DNA of 64,000 nucleotides. Source: Apus apus. Its lineage: Eukaryota > Chordata > Aves > Apodiformes > Apodidae. This document shows, in pieces, positions 1-13,990 of the stretch. Where the stretch lies: the NCBI RefSeq assembly GCF_020740795.1, contig NC_067283.1, positions 2,693,659 through 2,757,658 on the forward strand, written 5' to 3'. The number at the start of each line of letters is the position of its first letter. Position 1 is the stretch's first letter. The notes beneath the pieces were generated by a model, which ran no database searches, was not told where the DNA came from, and worked only from the letters and a program-made list of their open reading frames with translations. The translations under genes were made by a program, and so were the position numbers.

Positions 1-3552
<3,552 letters not shown>

Positions 3553-4888
3553 AACCATAAACCTTCCTTTTCCCTCTTTTTCCACCCCTCCCTCTTATTT
3601 CCTCCTATTCGCCCTTCGCTTTACTCTAATGTGGCAAACTGTGCTACTTTGTGGTATTGAGTGCCGGAAGCTGTTTTCATTTCTTTTGTCACAGTATATA
3701 TTGCATCATGCTGTAAATGTGGCAAATACAAGCCTGAAAACAGTTAGGTTTCTTATTTAATGTAAATAGTTTTTGTTTCCAATGAGGCAGTTTCTGGTAC
3801 TCCTATGCAATATTACTCAGCTTTTTTATTGTAAAGAATCAAATCACTGTTTAGTACTTGGAAGGGATTTAAGTGGGTTAACATAAGGGTTGCCAGTGGT
3901 CCTTGTGCAGTAGAGCTGAATACTATCTGGGATGGGTTGTGAGATCTGAGAGATCCTGTTTTGGTGGTTGGTTTTTAACCTGAATTATGTATTTTTTTAA
4001 ATAGTCAAGGAAAAGTAAAAACACTTCAAGGTGCAAACATCTGACATAGCTTCTGCTCTTCTAGCTCTGATGCGGTGACTTTGAATTCTTTTGAAGTGGT
4101 GAAGCAATGACTGACACCCAATTAGCTTCATCCAGTTATCAAACAGATCATAACTGGTAGATCTTTTGGCTCTTTCTGTAGCTCATAGTGTGTGCTCATA
4201 TTTGTTCATATTCATGAAAAGATTTGTTGGACCTGGTTTAGATGAGCTTGCCAGACTCATGCTAAACATCTGACTTTTGGTTCAGGTGAGATTTATCACT
4301 TCCATTGGACCCGAGTAATTTCCAGAAGTCACACTTTTAGCCTGTCGTATTTGTCAAAAAAAAAACAACCAAGTGTTTTGTACTTTTCTTGTGTGTAAAC
4401 CACTCCAGAGGGCAAACCTTTCCACAGAAAGCACAGCCTGTACTGGTCCTAAGCTCTATAGGCAGAAAGTACTGTACTTAACGTAAGAATTGCCATGAAA
4501 AACACCAAACATCTATGTATAGCATCTAGGAAAAAAAACAAAAAGCATGAGAGTTTGGAGAGTCATTCCACTCTAGAAGTATTCAATCCCATTTTGGAAC
4601 AATCTCATATCTGTATATGTGTGAAAACCCTTGGCATCCCTCATACTGCAAGGTTCAGATTTGCCATCAGAAAAAAAAAAAAAAACCTCTTTACTTTTCT
4701 TTTGTATTTTGATAAACACTGAAGAAGCTGGAGCTGTTAAACTTTAACTTGAGGAACTATCAGAACTGGTTTATTTAGTGTTGTGGAAACTCTTTATTGC
4801 TTTCAATACACAATTAGTAATCAACTGTTTTGTATACTTGTTTTCAGTTTTCATTTTGACAAACAAGCACTGTAATTAAGGCTGTTAG

Positions 4889-4894
4889 AATAAA
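4889..4894 (+). promoter_or_regulatory. ARF1: ARF1 proximal polyadenylation signal
   Basis: Canonical AATAAA about 1.34 kb after the ARF1 stop codon. Confidence 0.65.
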
Positions 4895-4973
4895 ATCTCT
4901 TAACTATATCATGTTTTTTATGCCTTGCTGTTCATTTGATCATCTTGGCAGAATCATAATGAAATACTTGTTG

Positions 4974-4979
4974 AATAAA
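4974..4979 (+). promoter_or_regulatory. ARF1: ARF1 distal polyadenylation signal
   Basis: Second canonical AATAAA, 85 bases after the first, followed by TG/T-rich sequence (about 5001-5030) suited to a downstream element. Use of one or both sites cannot be told from sequence. Confidence 0.6.
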
Positions 4980-5301
4980 AAGTTTCATGAAACTTGCACT
5001 GGTTATCATGTTGGTTTGTATCATCTTTGTACAGTACCATGTGCAGGATCAGTGCAAATCCAACCAGTGTTTTGCTACATCACAATTTGCATGAAAAATT
5101 CAGGATGTCTCTTGTTTTCCAAATTATTCCTAGTGGGACTCCTGCAGGTGAAGAGGTGGGCAGCAGTTCCTTGGTCCTGGTGGCTGGTGATAAACCAATT
5201 TCTGCTGGAGTCCCTTTGTTGCCTCAGGGACGGGCATCTGTTGAGCTGCTTCTTGAGTAGTCCCATCACTTCCCACAACAGGTTCTTCCTGCTCCCACTT
5301 A

Positions 5302-5652
5302 CAGAATCACAGAATGGTGAAGGTTGGAAGGGACCTTAAAGATCATCAGGTTCCAACCTCTCTGCTATGAGCAGGGACACCTCCCACCAGACCAGGCTGC
5401 ACAAGCCTCATCCAACCTGCCCTTCAACACCTCCAGGGATGGGGCTTCCACAACCTCCCTGGACAACCTATTCCAGCACCTTCCTACCCTCATGTTAAAG
5501 AATCTCTTCCTGATGTCTAACCTAAATCCCTCCTCTTCCAGTTTAAAACCATTGCCCCTTGTCCTGTCACTGTCCTCTCTGGTGAAAAGCCCCTCCCCAG
5601 CTTTCCTGGAGCCCCTTCAGGCCCTGGAAGGTGCTCTAAGGTCTCCCTGGAT
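5302..5652 (-). mobile_element. CR1 LINE fragment (3' part)
   Basis: It begins with the reverse complement of the CR1 3' end (CAGAATCACAGAATGG, then GGTTGGAAGGGACCTTAAA) and continues through the CR1 3' region with CCAACCTGCCCTTCAACACC and the pyrimidine-rich CCCCTTGTCCTGTCAC block. About 350 bases are kept; the 5' part of the LINE is missing. It lies about 300 bases after the ARF1 3' end. Confidence 0.9.
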
Positions 5653-8600
5653 TAGCAGTTTTGAGGGGGGGGGGGGAGATACAAAGTCTGCCTTCCTAAA
5701 CATTTTTGGTTTACATTTTTCCATTCTGCAGTCCCTCCTGCACCTGGGGTGGAGCTCCTCCCAGCTGGATCTTCCTGCATTCCCCTGTCAGCTACAGCTT
5801 CCCAGGACTGGTGGTCACGCTTGGGCTGCTGGCAGTTCTCCTGGCTGGAGTTCCAGCAGATTCCTCCCTTACACAGGCTGGAAAACTGTAAGATGAAAGG
5901 TGTGTTTTGCAGGTTTGAGAGTAACCTCGCAGGTAGGGAAACCTGGAGCCCTGTGTGAGTGCCAGGAGGAGATGGGAGAGTTTATTCTAGGACTGCCTCA
6001 TAGTGCAGAGGCTTATCCAGGGAAGTGGGTGTCTCCTCTGCCCTGTCCTCAGCTGGGGCAGCTGCAGGGGGAGGTCAGGTGTGGTTTCCCTCAGCCCTGT
6101 GTCTGTTCCTTCCACTTGTCTCTGTAGTGAAGGGTAGATACTCTTGGGCAAGCAAGGGGATTACAAAACTCCTGTGAGTCAGGTTATTCTTTCCAAGTTG
6201 TTCATCTCGCCCTCGGTTTCAAGCTCTGAATCAGCATCTTTGCATGCCTAATAGGGCAGGACACCTACTTGTTCTGTGCTGGGAGGGAGTTGAGCTTGAC
6301 TGGCCAGCTCTTCTGCTGGCATCACTTTGGGCTGCTGAAATAAGCACAGGCCCCCAGTCTTCTCCCCTATCCCTAAAAAAAAAAAAGCTGGCTGACCTGT
6401 GAGGCAGCACCCCCACCCCAGCAGCCATGGTTTCACCCCAGGTATGACAGCAGGGGGATCTGTGTGGTGTCCAGGCTGCCCCAGCCACACTGCAGGTCCT
6501 GCTCCTCAATGCCAGGGCTGGAAGGAGGAAGAAATGGGGAATGTGTTGATGTTATCTGGGATCAGGGAGCTGTGGGAGCTGTGCCGGCTGCTCGGGGCAG
6601 CACAGATGTTGCTCTGTTCTGGGCATGGAACTCTGGCTCATGGGACACTGCAGCTGCTGCTGTTCCTCCTCTGCCCAACCAGGAACCAGGGCAGCAGCTT
6701 GGCAAAGGGATGTGCAGCCCTGGGGTGTGGAAGGGCCCCTTAACCACCCCTCCCCATCCTCGTTCTTGTATTTTCCATATTTTTCGAAACTGTTTTGCTC
6801 AGATCTCGGTTTTAAGTGCTCCTACTCCAGGGGGTGCATGAGGTAAGAGGTGCTGCCTGATCCCCCTGTGTGGAGTCAAAAGTGGGGACTGCAGGAGGGG
6901 GGACACAGCCCTGGGGGATACGAGCCACTGTGGGGGCTTATCTCTGACCCTCCCTGTGCTCTCCCCTGGCTCATTCATAAGCCACCCTCCTGCTGTCCCC
7001 TCATCCCTGTGGCCCGTGCTGTCCATCCATCCTGCTTCCTCATTGTGGGATAAAGCTGCAGTCCTGTGAATGGATTAACAGAGCTTGTGAAAAGCAACAG
7101 GCAGGAGGGTGAAGCCTTGGCAGTTTTGACGGGGTTGAGGGCAGGAGAGGCTGAGCTCTGAGGCTGAGGGAGACACCAGCTCATGGCTCCAGCTGCAGTG
7201 GGTACAAATCTGCCAGCAGGATCCATTCCACCCTCCTCTTGGGAGGCAAAGAGAGGGCGAAGCCCATGGAGGGAGCGTGACTCAGAGCTGGGATTTGAGC
7301 AAGCTTTGGTTTTCTCTGCTCGTGGTCATTGTTCAGCTTTCCTGCAGTTCCCTTTTCAGGCTGGAGCTCCCGGCACTGAGTTCCTGTTACACACAGCCCT
7401 GCTCCACCATCCCCACCACTGCCCTGGGACCCTTCTAGCAAGGACCAATCACAAGCTGGACCCCAAAAAACCCCAGAGGGATAACCCCAAACTTGGTGAG
7501 CTCAGCCGGGTGAGTGCTAGCAGGGTCAGAGCCTCTGGCCAGGAAGCACGTGAGCCTGGGGTTACCCCACTGTGTGGCACATGGGAGCCACACAGTGGGT
7601 CCCTGGGATGGATCCAGGGGCTCAGACCAAGAGGAATAACCTCATGACTCTGCCAAGAGGTTGTCAACCCCCTGAAAAAATCATGGAGCAGGGGGGAGTG
7701 TGTGCAGAATAACCAAGGCTTGCAACCACTGCGGGCATTGCCTGGTTTGGTGGGGTTAAGCACGCGCTGGCAGGCAGGGAGGGGAGCAGGACAGAAGAGC
7801 TTTATCTCTGCTGATGGCCCCGGTCCCACTGTGCATGTCCCCCCCCCAGATAAATGCTGCCCTTGTTCCACACTCTTGATCCCACCCCAAACCAGCAGCT
7901 CCGCACCCCAGCTGCAGGCAGGGCCATGGACACGGGCACGGAGATGACAGAAGACACCCCCCCACACACACACCCACACCCACCTCCCAACGCTGCCAAA
8001 AGCACAAACTGAGGCTGGTCGCCAGCCCGGGGCTTTTGTCTGCCAAGACACACAAACCACCCTGTCTTAAGCAGAAGAAATTGCATCATTAATGACACAA
8101 ACGAAGCCCTCGTGCTTGGCACGGCTGCTCCGGCAGCCAGAGATACTCCAGAGCTGCTCGGTACAGTCCTGCTCCAGTTGGATCAATATTCCTATTTGTT
8201 GATGTAAAACCCACCCAGCCCCTCCTCCTGGGGGAGGAGAGCACATAAATACTCGCCTTTTGTATTTTGAGGTTTAAAATCCTGGATTGCAATTCCCAAT
8301 CCTGAGTGCCTGCCCCGCTGCAGGGTGGACATGAGCAGGGCAGCCCCATCAGTCCTTCTCCCCATCAGCTGAGGAATTAATTACTTCAGAGCTTCTCCTT
8401 CCAGCCCCTAATTAGGACACTTCCCCTTTTAAAAAAAAAAATAAATACAAAAAGGCCATTTCTCAACCAAAAGGAACATCCATCACTGTCACCCACAGAT
8501 GCCTGAGCTACCAAGGCCCCTGATTTTTCCCAAACTTGGTCTGGGAAAACACTCATCCCTGGGAGATGAGCTGCTCCATCCCCACTCAGGTGACATGGAC

Positions 8601-8860
8601 ACATGGGAACACTGCCTAAGGACATCATGGCATGGACATCCCTGTGGTAATTTATGCCACCCTCGCAGGAGTTTGGGGGGGATGGAGCCACCTCTGCTTC
8701 ATGTCCCACCAGGAACGCAGCAGTTCCTGCTTGGGTTTGCCCAAATTAAAGCTTTTTGAGGACAGGGAGGGTGATTGTCACCTTGGGGAAGCGCAGGCAG
8801 GACTCTGCCCTGTCCTGGGGGTCCCAGGGGGGTGTTTCCTGAGTGCTCCCCGGGTCACTT
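5653..8860. other. Intergenic, ARF1 to MMTAG2
   Basis: The two flanking genes converge here. The stretch is GC-rich with G and A homopolymers (5667-5679, 6375-6386) and a CA-rich tract near 7960-7982. Open frames up to 203 codons occur, but none shows splice context, a known domain or matching phase, and GC-rich DNA opens such frames by chance. No gene or RNA gene is supported. Confidence 0.6.
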
Positions 8861-8879
8861 GTGTGTGTACTATGGAGAC

Positions 8880-9110
8880 TATGTGATGCCCCACGGGGGG
8901 CACATGCCACCCCACGGAGAGCACGTCACCCTATAGAAAGGTCCCATCACCCCATGGAAAGTACTCATGGCCCTTGGAGAGCACTCATAGCCTATGGAGT
9001 GCACCTACCCCATGGAAAGGATGTGTGGTGCCATGGGGAGCACACATCACCTCCTGGAGAACACTGATCACCCCATGGAGAGCAGAAGTGACCCTCCTGG
9101 AGAGCCTCAC
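8880..9110 (+). repeat. Degenerate tandem repeat, about 22-25 bp unit
   Basis: Roughly ten imperfect units of the form CCCATGGAGAGCACACATCAC follow one another, with variants such as CCACGGAGAGCACGTCAC and CCATGGAAAGGATGTGTGG. Unit length drifts and most copies differ, so this is an old minisatellite. It lies just beyond the inferred 3' end of MMTAG2. Confidence 0.7.
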
Positions 9111-9179
9111 AGCCTGGCTATCATAAAACCATCAGGACTAAGATGCAAGACCCCCCCCAGCAGTGTGTAAGCCCCAGGT

Positions 9180-9185
9180 TTTATT
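9180..9185 (-). promoter_or_regulatory. MMTAG2: Probable MMTAG2 polyadenylation signal
   Basis: TTTATT on the plus strand reads AATAAA on the minus strand, about 590 bases after the MMTAG2 stop codon. I saw no closer canonical signal in the right orientation. Confidence 0.5.
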
Positions 9186-9213
9186 TTGCAGCTGAGGAAC
9201 TTAAGGGAGGGTC

Positions 9214-9357
9214 TAAGGGAAGCTGTGGCTGACCCATCCCTGGCAGTGTTGAAGGGCAGGTTGGATGGGCTGGTGGAAGGTGTCCCTGCCCATGCAGGGG
9301 GTTGGAAGTAGATGATCTTTAGGTCCTTTCCAAGCCAAACCAGTCTGGAATTCTATG
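9214..9357 (+). mobile_element. CR1 LINE 3' fragment, inside the inferred MMTAG2 3' UTR
   Basis: It carries the CR1 core AAGCTGTGGCTG..CCATCCCTGGCAGTGTTGAAGG, then GGTGTCCCTGCCCATGCAGG and a 3' end with ATTCTATGAA. About 145 bases are present. It is antisense to MMTAG2. Confidence 0.88.
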
Positions 9358-9776
9358 AAACTCTCCTGCAGCCACTTTGCCAGCAGTGACTTGAGAGCAT
9401 TGAAAGAAGATATTAAAAAACCATAAAAATAAAAACAACTGCATCCAGAGTCTCTTTCCAGAAACGCCAGGCACCCGCAGCGCTCCCACCTCCCACCCCC
9501 CACCATCCTCTTCTGCCAAATCCCCTCCAGGCTGGGATGCCCAGCCAGGGGAACTGCAGGACCCCGGGGGCAGGGCAGGGCAGGGGGGGCTGCAGGCACC
9601 GCCCTTTGCCAGGCTCAGCCCCCACCAACCGCCCCTTTGCTTTTTTGTGTCATTTCATCCGAAACACCCAGCCTAGCCGAGAGCTCCCGGGGTGTGTGTG
9701 TGTGTGTGGGGCGGGGGTAAAACCAAACAACAACAACAAAAATAAACAAAACACAACCCCAGGCTCTCTCTCTCTC

Positions 9777-12700
9777 TCAGTCCGAATCGGTGTCGTGGCG
9801 CTGCCGGCCCCCACGGGATGGAGGGGAGCGGCTCCGGCTCCTCTTCCTGCCCCTGCGGCGCGGGGAGCGGTGCCGGGCGCGGCGGGACGGGCTCCGGCTC
9901 CTGCTCCTGCTCCTGCTCCCGCTCCTGCTCCCGGCAGAGGAATCCGTGTCGTGCCGCCGCCGGCAGCCGGGCCGCCGTGTCTCCGGGTGCTGCTGGGCTT
10001 TCCTGCCGTGGTGCCTACAGGGATGGGAGAGGAGAAGTGAGGGATACCCAAGAAGAAGTCTGGAGTGCTAGGAGAAGGGGTAACGGCTTCAGGATGGAAG
10101 AGGGGAGATTTAAGTGAGATACTGGGGAGGAATTTTTTGGCTGTGAGGATGGTGAGACCCTGGCCCAGGTTGCCCAGGGAAGCTGTGGCTGCCCCATCCC
10201 TGGCAGTGTTGAAGGGCAGGCTGGATGGGGCTTGGAGCAGCCTGGGCTGGTGGGAGGTGTCCCTGCCCATGCAGGGGGTTGGAACTAGATGACCTTTAAG
10301 GTTCCTTCCAACCCAAACCATTCTGTGATTTGGGATGAAAAAGGGATTTTGGAAAGCCAGGAGATGCCCATGGGGCATCCTGATGTCAGCCATGACCACG
10401 TGGCTCTCCTAAATCCTTCATCCCATTGTCCAGTGATGATGCCCCACCACCAGGGCTTCATCCCAACCCAGCCACCTCTCATCCTGGTCTGAAGAAGAAT
10501 CAGAGGATGACGGAGCAGCATCCCTCTTGTGGTGCTTGTCCTTCTTCTTCTCCTTCTTATGTTTCTTCTTTTTCTTCTTCTTTTTCTCCTTTTTGGATTT
10601 CTTGCTGCTCTCTGGTCTGCAAGGAAGAGACCAAACAGTGAGGATCCCTGCTCCACACATCCCTTCAGCTCTTCTGAAAAGCTCATTCCCATCCCTCCCT
10701 CCATGTCCATCCCATCACATCCCTCCTTGGCCAAGGAGAAGCATCCAGCACAAAAATAAAGTCTTTTTTTGGGCAAAAAAAGAGGGTTTGAGGTAATTCT
10801 GCCAGATGCAGCACAAGCTCGATGCCAAATGGAGACAGAGAAGCATTTTGCAAAATATCCCTCCCCCAAAAAAGACCATTTCTGGTGGTTTCCCACCAAA
10901 GGGGTGGTCCCAGTCCTCACCGTTTCTCCTCCACCTTCTCCTCCTTCTCCTGCTTCTTCTTGGAAACAGACATCTCGGGGCTGCTGGAGACTTTCTGGTG
11001 CTAAATTTGGAAGAGGGGGAAAAAAATCTGGAGTGAGTCTGCGAGCCCTTGGCTTCGACTCAGAAATCTCTCTCCCTTTAAGAGTTAAACTTAACTTGGA
11101 AACAAGTTAGAACAAAAATAAATATTAATTTGGAAAGAAATCAACACAAATTAAATTTGGAAAAAAAAATTCAAGTTAAATTTGGAACTAAACTTAAAAT
11201 ACCCACCAAGAGCTGCTTCCAAATTAAAAAACCCACCAATTAAAGCTGCGCAAACAGGACGTGGGGAGCTCTTGCAGGTCTCTGTGTTACAACTACCACT
11301 AGCTTTGCTTTTCAATACATTTTAAAGAAATATGCCTTTTTCCTGGCTTTTTTTTTAAACCTCAGGAGGAAGACATACCGTGAAGACAGAGAGCCCCAGC
11401 TTGGCTGCCTCCTTGTCCTCCTTGGAGAGCATCACCCGCCCGGCGCTGCCGCTGGGGAGAGACATTGCCACGAGTCACAACATTCACAAAAAAAAAAACC
11501 AACCCCACCCAAAAATGGTAAAAAAAAACCCAAAACACAACAATCTAATTGCCCTGAATTGGGGTGTTTGGGTGCCCCCCAGTACCTGGAGCTGCCCAAG
11601 CCCACCAGTCGATCTACGTCCTTCTCGTCCCGCTCGGCGCCTTCACGTTTGCACACCTCGGCCAGGTCCTGTAGGGTGGGGGAAGGACCTTCCTGTTTGG
11701 GTGTGTGCCCCAAAAACAGGGGTGGAGACACCACACCTGCACGGGATGGTGGCGTGGGGATGCCTGGGGACCCCCCCTTACCTCCTTGCTCAGGGCAGTG
11801 GGCTGCCTCTTCACGTTCTTGTAGCCCCTATAAAAACGCAAGCAGACCCTTGGTAAGTTTGCAGGTGACCCCGAGTTGGGTGGGAGTGTTGATCTGTTTG
11901 AGGGTAGGAAGGGCCTACAGAGGGATCTGGACAGGATGGATTGATGGGTTAAGGCTCTTCAGAGGGACCTGGACAGGCTGGATCCATGGGCTGAGGCCAA
12001 TTGTACAAGGTTCAACCACTCCAAGTGCTGGGTCCTACACTTGAGTCACAACAACCCCACACCAGGCCTGGGGAGAGGGGCTGGGAAGTGCCCAGGGGAA
12101 AAGGACCTGGGGGGTTGGTCACAGCAGCTGGAGATGAGCCAGGGTGTGCCCAGGTGGCCAAGAAGGCCACCAGCATCCTGGCTTGTGTCAGCACTGGGGT
12201 GGCCAGCAGGAGCAGGGCAGGGATCATCCCCCTGGGCTGGGCCCTGGGGAGGGGGCACCTGGAATCCTGGGCTCAGGGCTGGGCCCCTCAGGACAAGAAG
12301 GACATGGAGGGGCTGGAGCGTGTCCAGGGAAGGGCAAGGGAGCTGGGGAAGGGGCTGGAGCACCAGTCTGAGCAGGAGCAGCTGAGGGAGCTGGGGGTGT
12401 CCAGCCTGGAGCAAAGGAGGCTGAGGGGAGACCTGCTGGCTCTGCAGCTGCCTGAGAGGAGGTTGGAGCCAGGGGGGTCAGGCTCTGCTCCCCAGGAACA
12501 AGGGATGGGACAAGAGGAACCGGCCTCCAGTTGTGCCAGGGGAGGCTGAGGTTGGATCTGGGGAACAATTCCCTCCTGGCAAGGGTTGTCAGGGCCTGGC
12601 CCAGGCTGCCCAGGGCAGGGGGGAGTCCCCATCCCTGGAGGGGTTTCCAAGCCCTGGAGATGGTGCTGAGGGACATGGGGCAGGGCTGGCCTGGGCAGGG

Positions 12701-13217
12701 CTGGGGGAAAGGTTGGACTCCATGATCTTAAAGGTCTTTTCCAACCCAAACAATTTTGCTCCCCTTTAATTTTTTTTTTTTTTGGGGGGGGGTTGGGTGA
12801 GAGGCTGAGGACTCACAGGGCAGCCATCATGGCCTCCTGCTCGGCCAGGCGGACAGCAGCCAGCTCCTCCTCACGGGACAGGGCCGGGGCTGTGTCCTTC
12901 TTGCCCTTGGCATACCAGGTCAGGTCCTTCCCCTTCTGCCACCGGCCCACGGGAGCCATCAGGGAGTTACCTGCAGCGAGCGAGACAAGCCCCCCCACCC
13001 CCCACCAGCTCGAAAAATAAACCTTCACACCCAAAAAAACCTCCCATTTACACCCCAAAACTGTGTTGGGGGGTGAGGGACACACACACAGGGAGGCTGG
13101 GGGACGGGGGTGTCAGCTCTTACCCAGGTAGTTTTCACGCTGTTTGTCCATCTTGACGTCTTCCCAGTTGAACTGGTCCTGGCCCCCCCGGACCCCCCCT
13201 CGGGATGAGCCGAACAT
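9777..13217 (-). CDS. MMTAG2: Multiple myeloma tumor-associated protein 2 homologue (MMTAG2/C1orf35)
   Basis: A conserved vertebrate protein of unsettled function, probably nuclear. Coding exons in transcript order are 13124-13217, 12817-12970, 11782-11827, 11586-11668, 11379-11451, 10921-11000, 10476-10616 and 9777-10014. The phases close over 909 nt, giving 302 aa against 263 in human. The N terminus [20 protein letters not shown] matches the human protein, as do [15 protein letters not shown] (exon 2), GYKNVK (exon 3), [10 protein letters not shown] (exon 4) and [16 protein letters not shown] (exon 5). Exon 6 is Lys/Glu-rich. Exon 7 (residues about 177-224) holds a Lys-rich tract that could act as a nuclear localisation signal. 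Exon 8 holds Arg-Ser dipeptide repeats and ends HDTDSD. The exon 7 donor (AG|GTGGCT) is weak but is the one that keeps phase with exon 8. The C-terminal RS block seems longer than in human, accounting for part of the extra length. Confidence 0.93.
10098..10333 (+). mobile_element. CR1 LINE 3' fragment in MMTAG2 intron 7
   Basis: CR1 3' region starting near GGGGAGATTTAAGTGAGATA and running through GAGACCCTGGCCCAGGTTGC to a terminus with ATTCTGTGATT. About 235 bases lie between coding exons 7 and 8, antisense to the host gene. Confidence 0.9.
11888..12768 (+). mobile_element. CR1 LINE, about 0.9 kb, in MMTAG2 intron 2
   Basis: It opens with GAGGGTAGGAAGGGCCTACA..GGATCTGGACAGG, runs through GGAGCGTGTCCAGGGAAGGG and ACCTGCTGGCTCTGCAGCTG, and closes with the CR1 3' end (GTCTTTTCCAACCCAAACAA). 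It ends about 50 bases from coding exon 2 of MMTAG2 and is antisense to it. Its last 700 bases pair with the inverted copy at 13991-14692 and resemble the copy at 47935-48398. Confidence 0.92.
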
Positions 13218-13271
13218 GGTGCCAGACCCCCAAGGCGGTGTGACAGGGGGTTGGGGGGTGGTTGGCGACAC
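13218..13271 (-). other. MMTAG2: MMTAG2 5' UTR part of coding exon 1
   Basis: On the minus strand an acceptor (CCTTTGCAG) ends at 13272, so the exon with the start codon should begin at 13271. This gives 54 bases of leader before the ATG at 13217-13215 and implies a separate noncoding exon upstream. Confidence 0.65.
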
Positions 13272-13327
13272 CTGCAAAGGCAGAAAACACCGGGTTTGCC
13301 CCCTCCCCAAGCTGCTCCGTGAGACCC

Positions 13328-13743
13328 TGGGGGGGGGGGGGTGTGTGAAAAGGGGGTGTCTCGTGGAGGTTGGGGGGGGGGGGGGAAGCAAATGGGGGAC
13401 CCCCGGTGTCCTAAAGCCCAGGGTGGGGGGGTTGAGGAGCTGGGTACAGGGATACAGAGCTTCAACGTCCAAAGGAAAGGGGGGGTGCACAGTTGTTTTT
13501 TTTTTTGGGGGGGGGGGGTTGCACGGTTTGGGGGGGTTGGGAGGAGGAGCTGGGTACAGGGATACAGAGCTTCAACGTCCAAAAATTGGACGGGGGAGGG
13601 TTGCAAGGGGGGGGGGGAATGCATGGCCGGGGTGTTGTTGTTTTTTTTTTTGGGGGGGGGTAAAGTTTTGGGGGTAGGGGGGGGGGAAACCTGCGCGGCC
13701 CGGAGGAGAGGCTGCAGTACCTTGGGGGGGGGGGGGGGGGGGT
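13328..13743 (+). repeat. G-run-rich low-complexity tract with a 40-bp direct duplication
   Basis: Plus-strand guanine runs of 8 to 18 bases recur here (near 13330, 13371, 13506, 13609, 13654, 13677 and 13725). Within the tract, GAGCTGGGTACAGGGATACA and the following AGAGCTTCAACGTCCAAA occur twice, at about 13435-13474 and 13546-13585. The second copy extends into a perfect 7-bp inverted repeat with a 3-base loop (13576-13592). The tract lies in MMTAG2 intron 1. Such DNA often forms quadruplexes and is prone to sequencing error. Confidence 0.8.
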
Positions 13744-13990
13744 GTCAGTGTCCCGGCCCGGGGGTGCTGCAGGGCGCGGGGGGACGAGGAGGCGGCGGGA
13801 ACCGGGGGGCACACACGCCCCCCCCCCCCTCCCCCCAAAACAACAACCCCCCCCCCGCTCGCCCCTCCCGCACGCACCTCGCGCGCCGCCGGGCCCGGGC
13901 GCTACCACAGCGCGATGGCGGGGGGGTGTGTGTGTGTGTGTGTGTGTGTGAGCGGGAGATTCCATCGCGCGTGAGAGCGGGGGGAGCACC
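13744..13990 (-). promoter_or_regulatory. MMTAG2: MMTAG2 CpG-rich promoter with probable noncoding exon 1
   Basis: Very GC-rich and CpG-rich sequence. On the minus strand, CCGCCATCGCG (ends at 13921) fits a YY1-type initiator. A donor GAG|GTGCGTG closes an exon at 13878. A short noncoding exon of roughly 13878-13915 spliced to 13271 is therefore inferred. No TATA box is seen. Upstream is a (GT)12 run at 13926-13950. Confidence 0.55.
13926..13950 (+). repeat. (GT)12 microsatellite
   Basis: A perfect dinucleotide run just upstream of the inferred MMTAG2 start site. Confidence 0.95.

Larger units (their letters stand above)
3553..5000 (+). other. ARF1: ARF1 3' untranslated region
   Basis: AT-rich sequence follows the ARF1 stop codon without an acceptor or recognisable repeat and runs to two AATAAA signals (4889-4894 and 4974-4979). 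A 3' UTR of about 1.35 to 1.45 kb is inferred, similar to other vertebrate ARF1 mRNAs. It contains A-runs at 4355-4363 and 4671-4684. The small open frames here are not taken as coding. Confidence 0.8.

Noticed and set aside
9650-10399. 249-codon minus-strand frame with GAGAGAG repeats
   Set aside because: It overlaps MMTAG2 exon 8 in the wrong frame and an antisense CR1; the correct frame gives the RS-rich tail joined in phase to exon 7.
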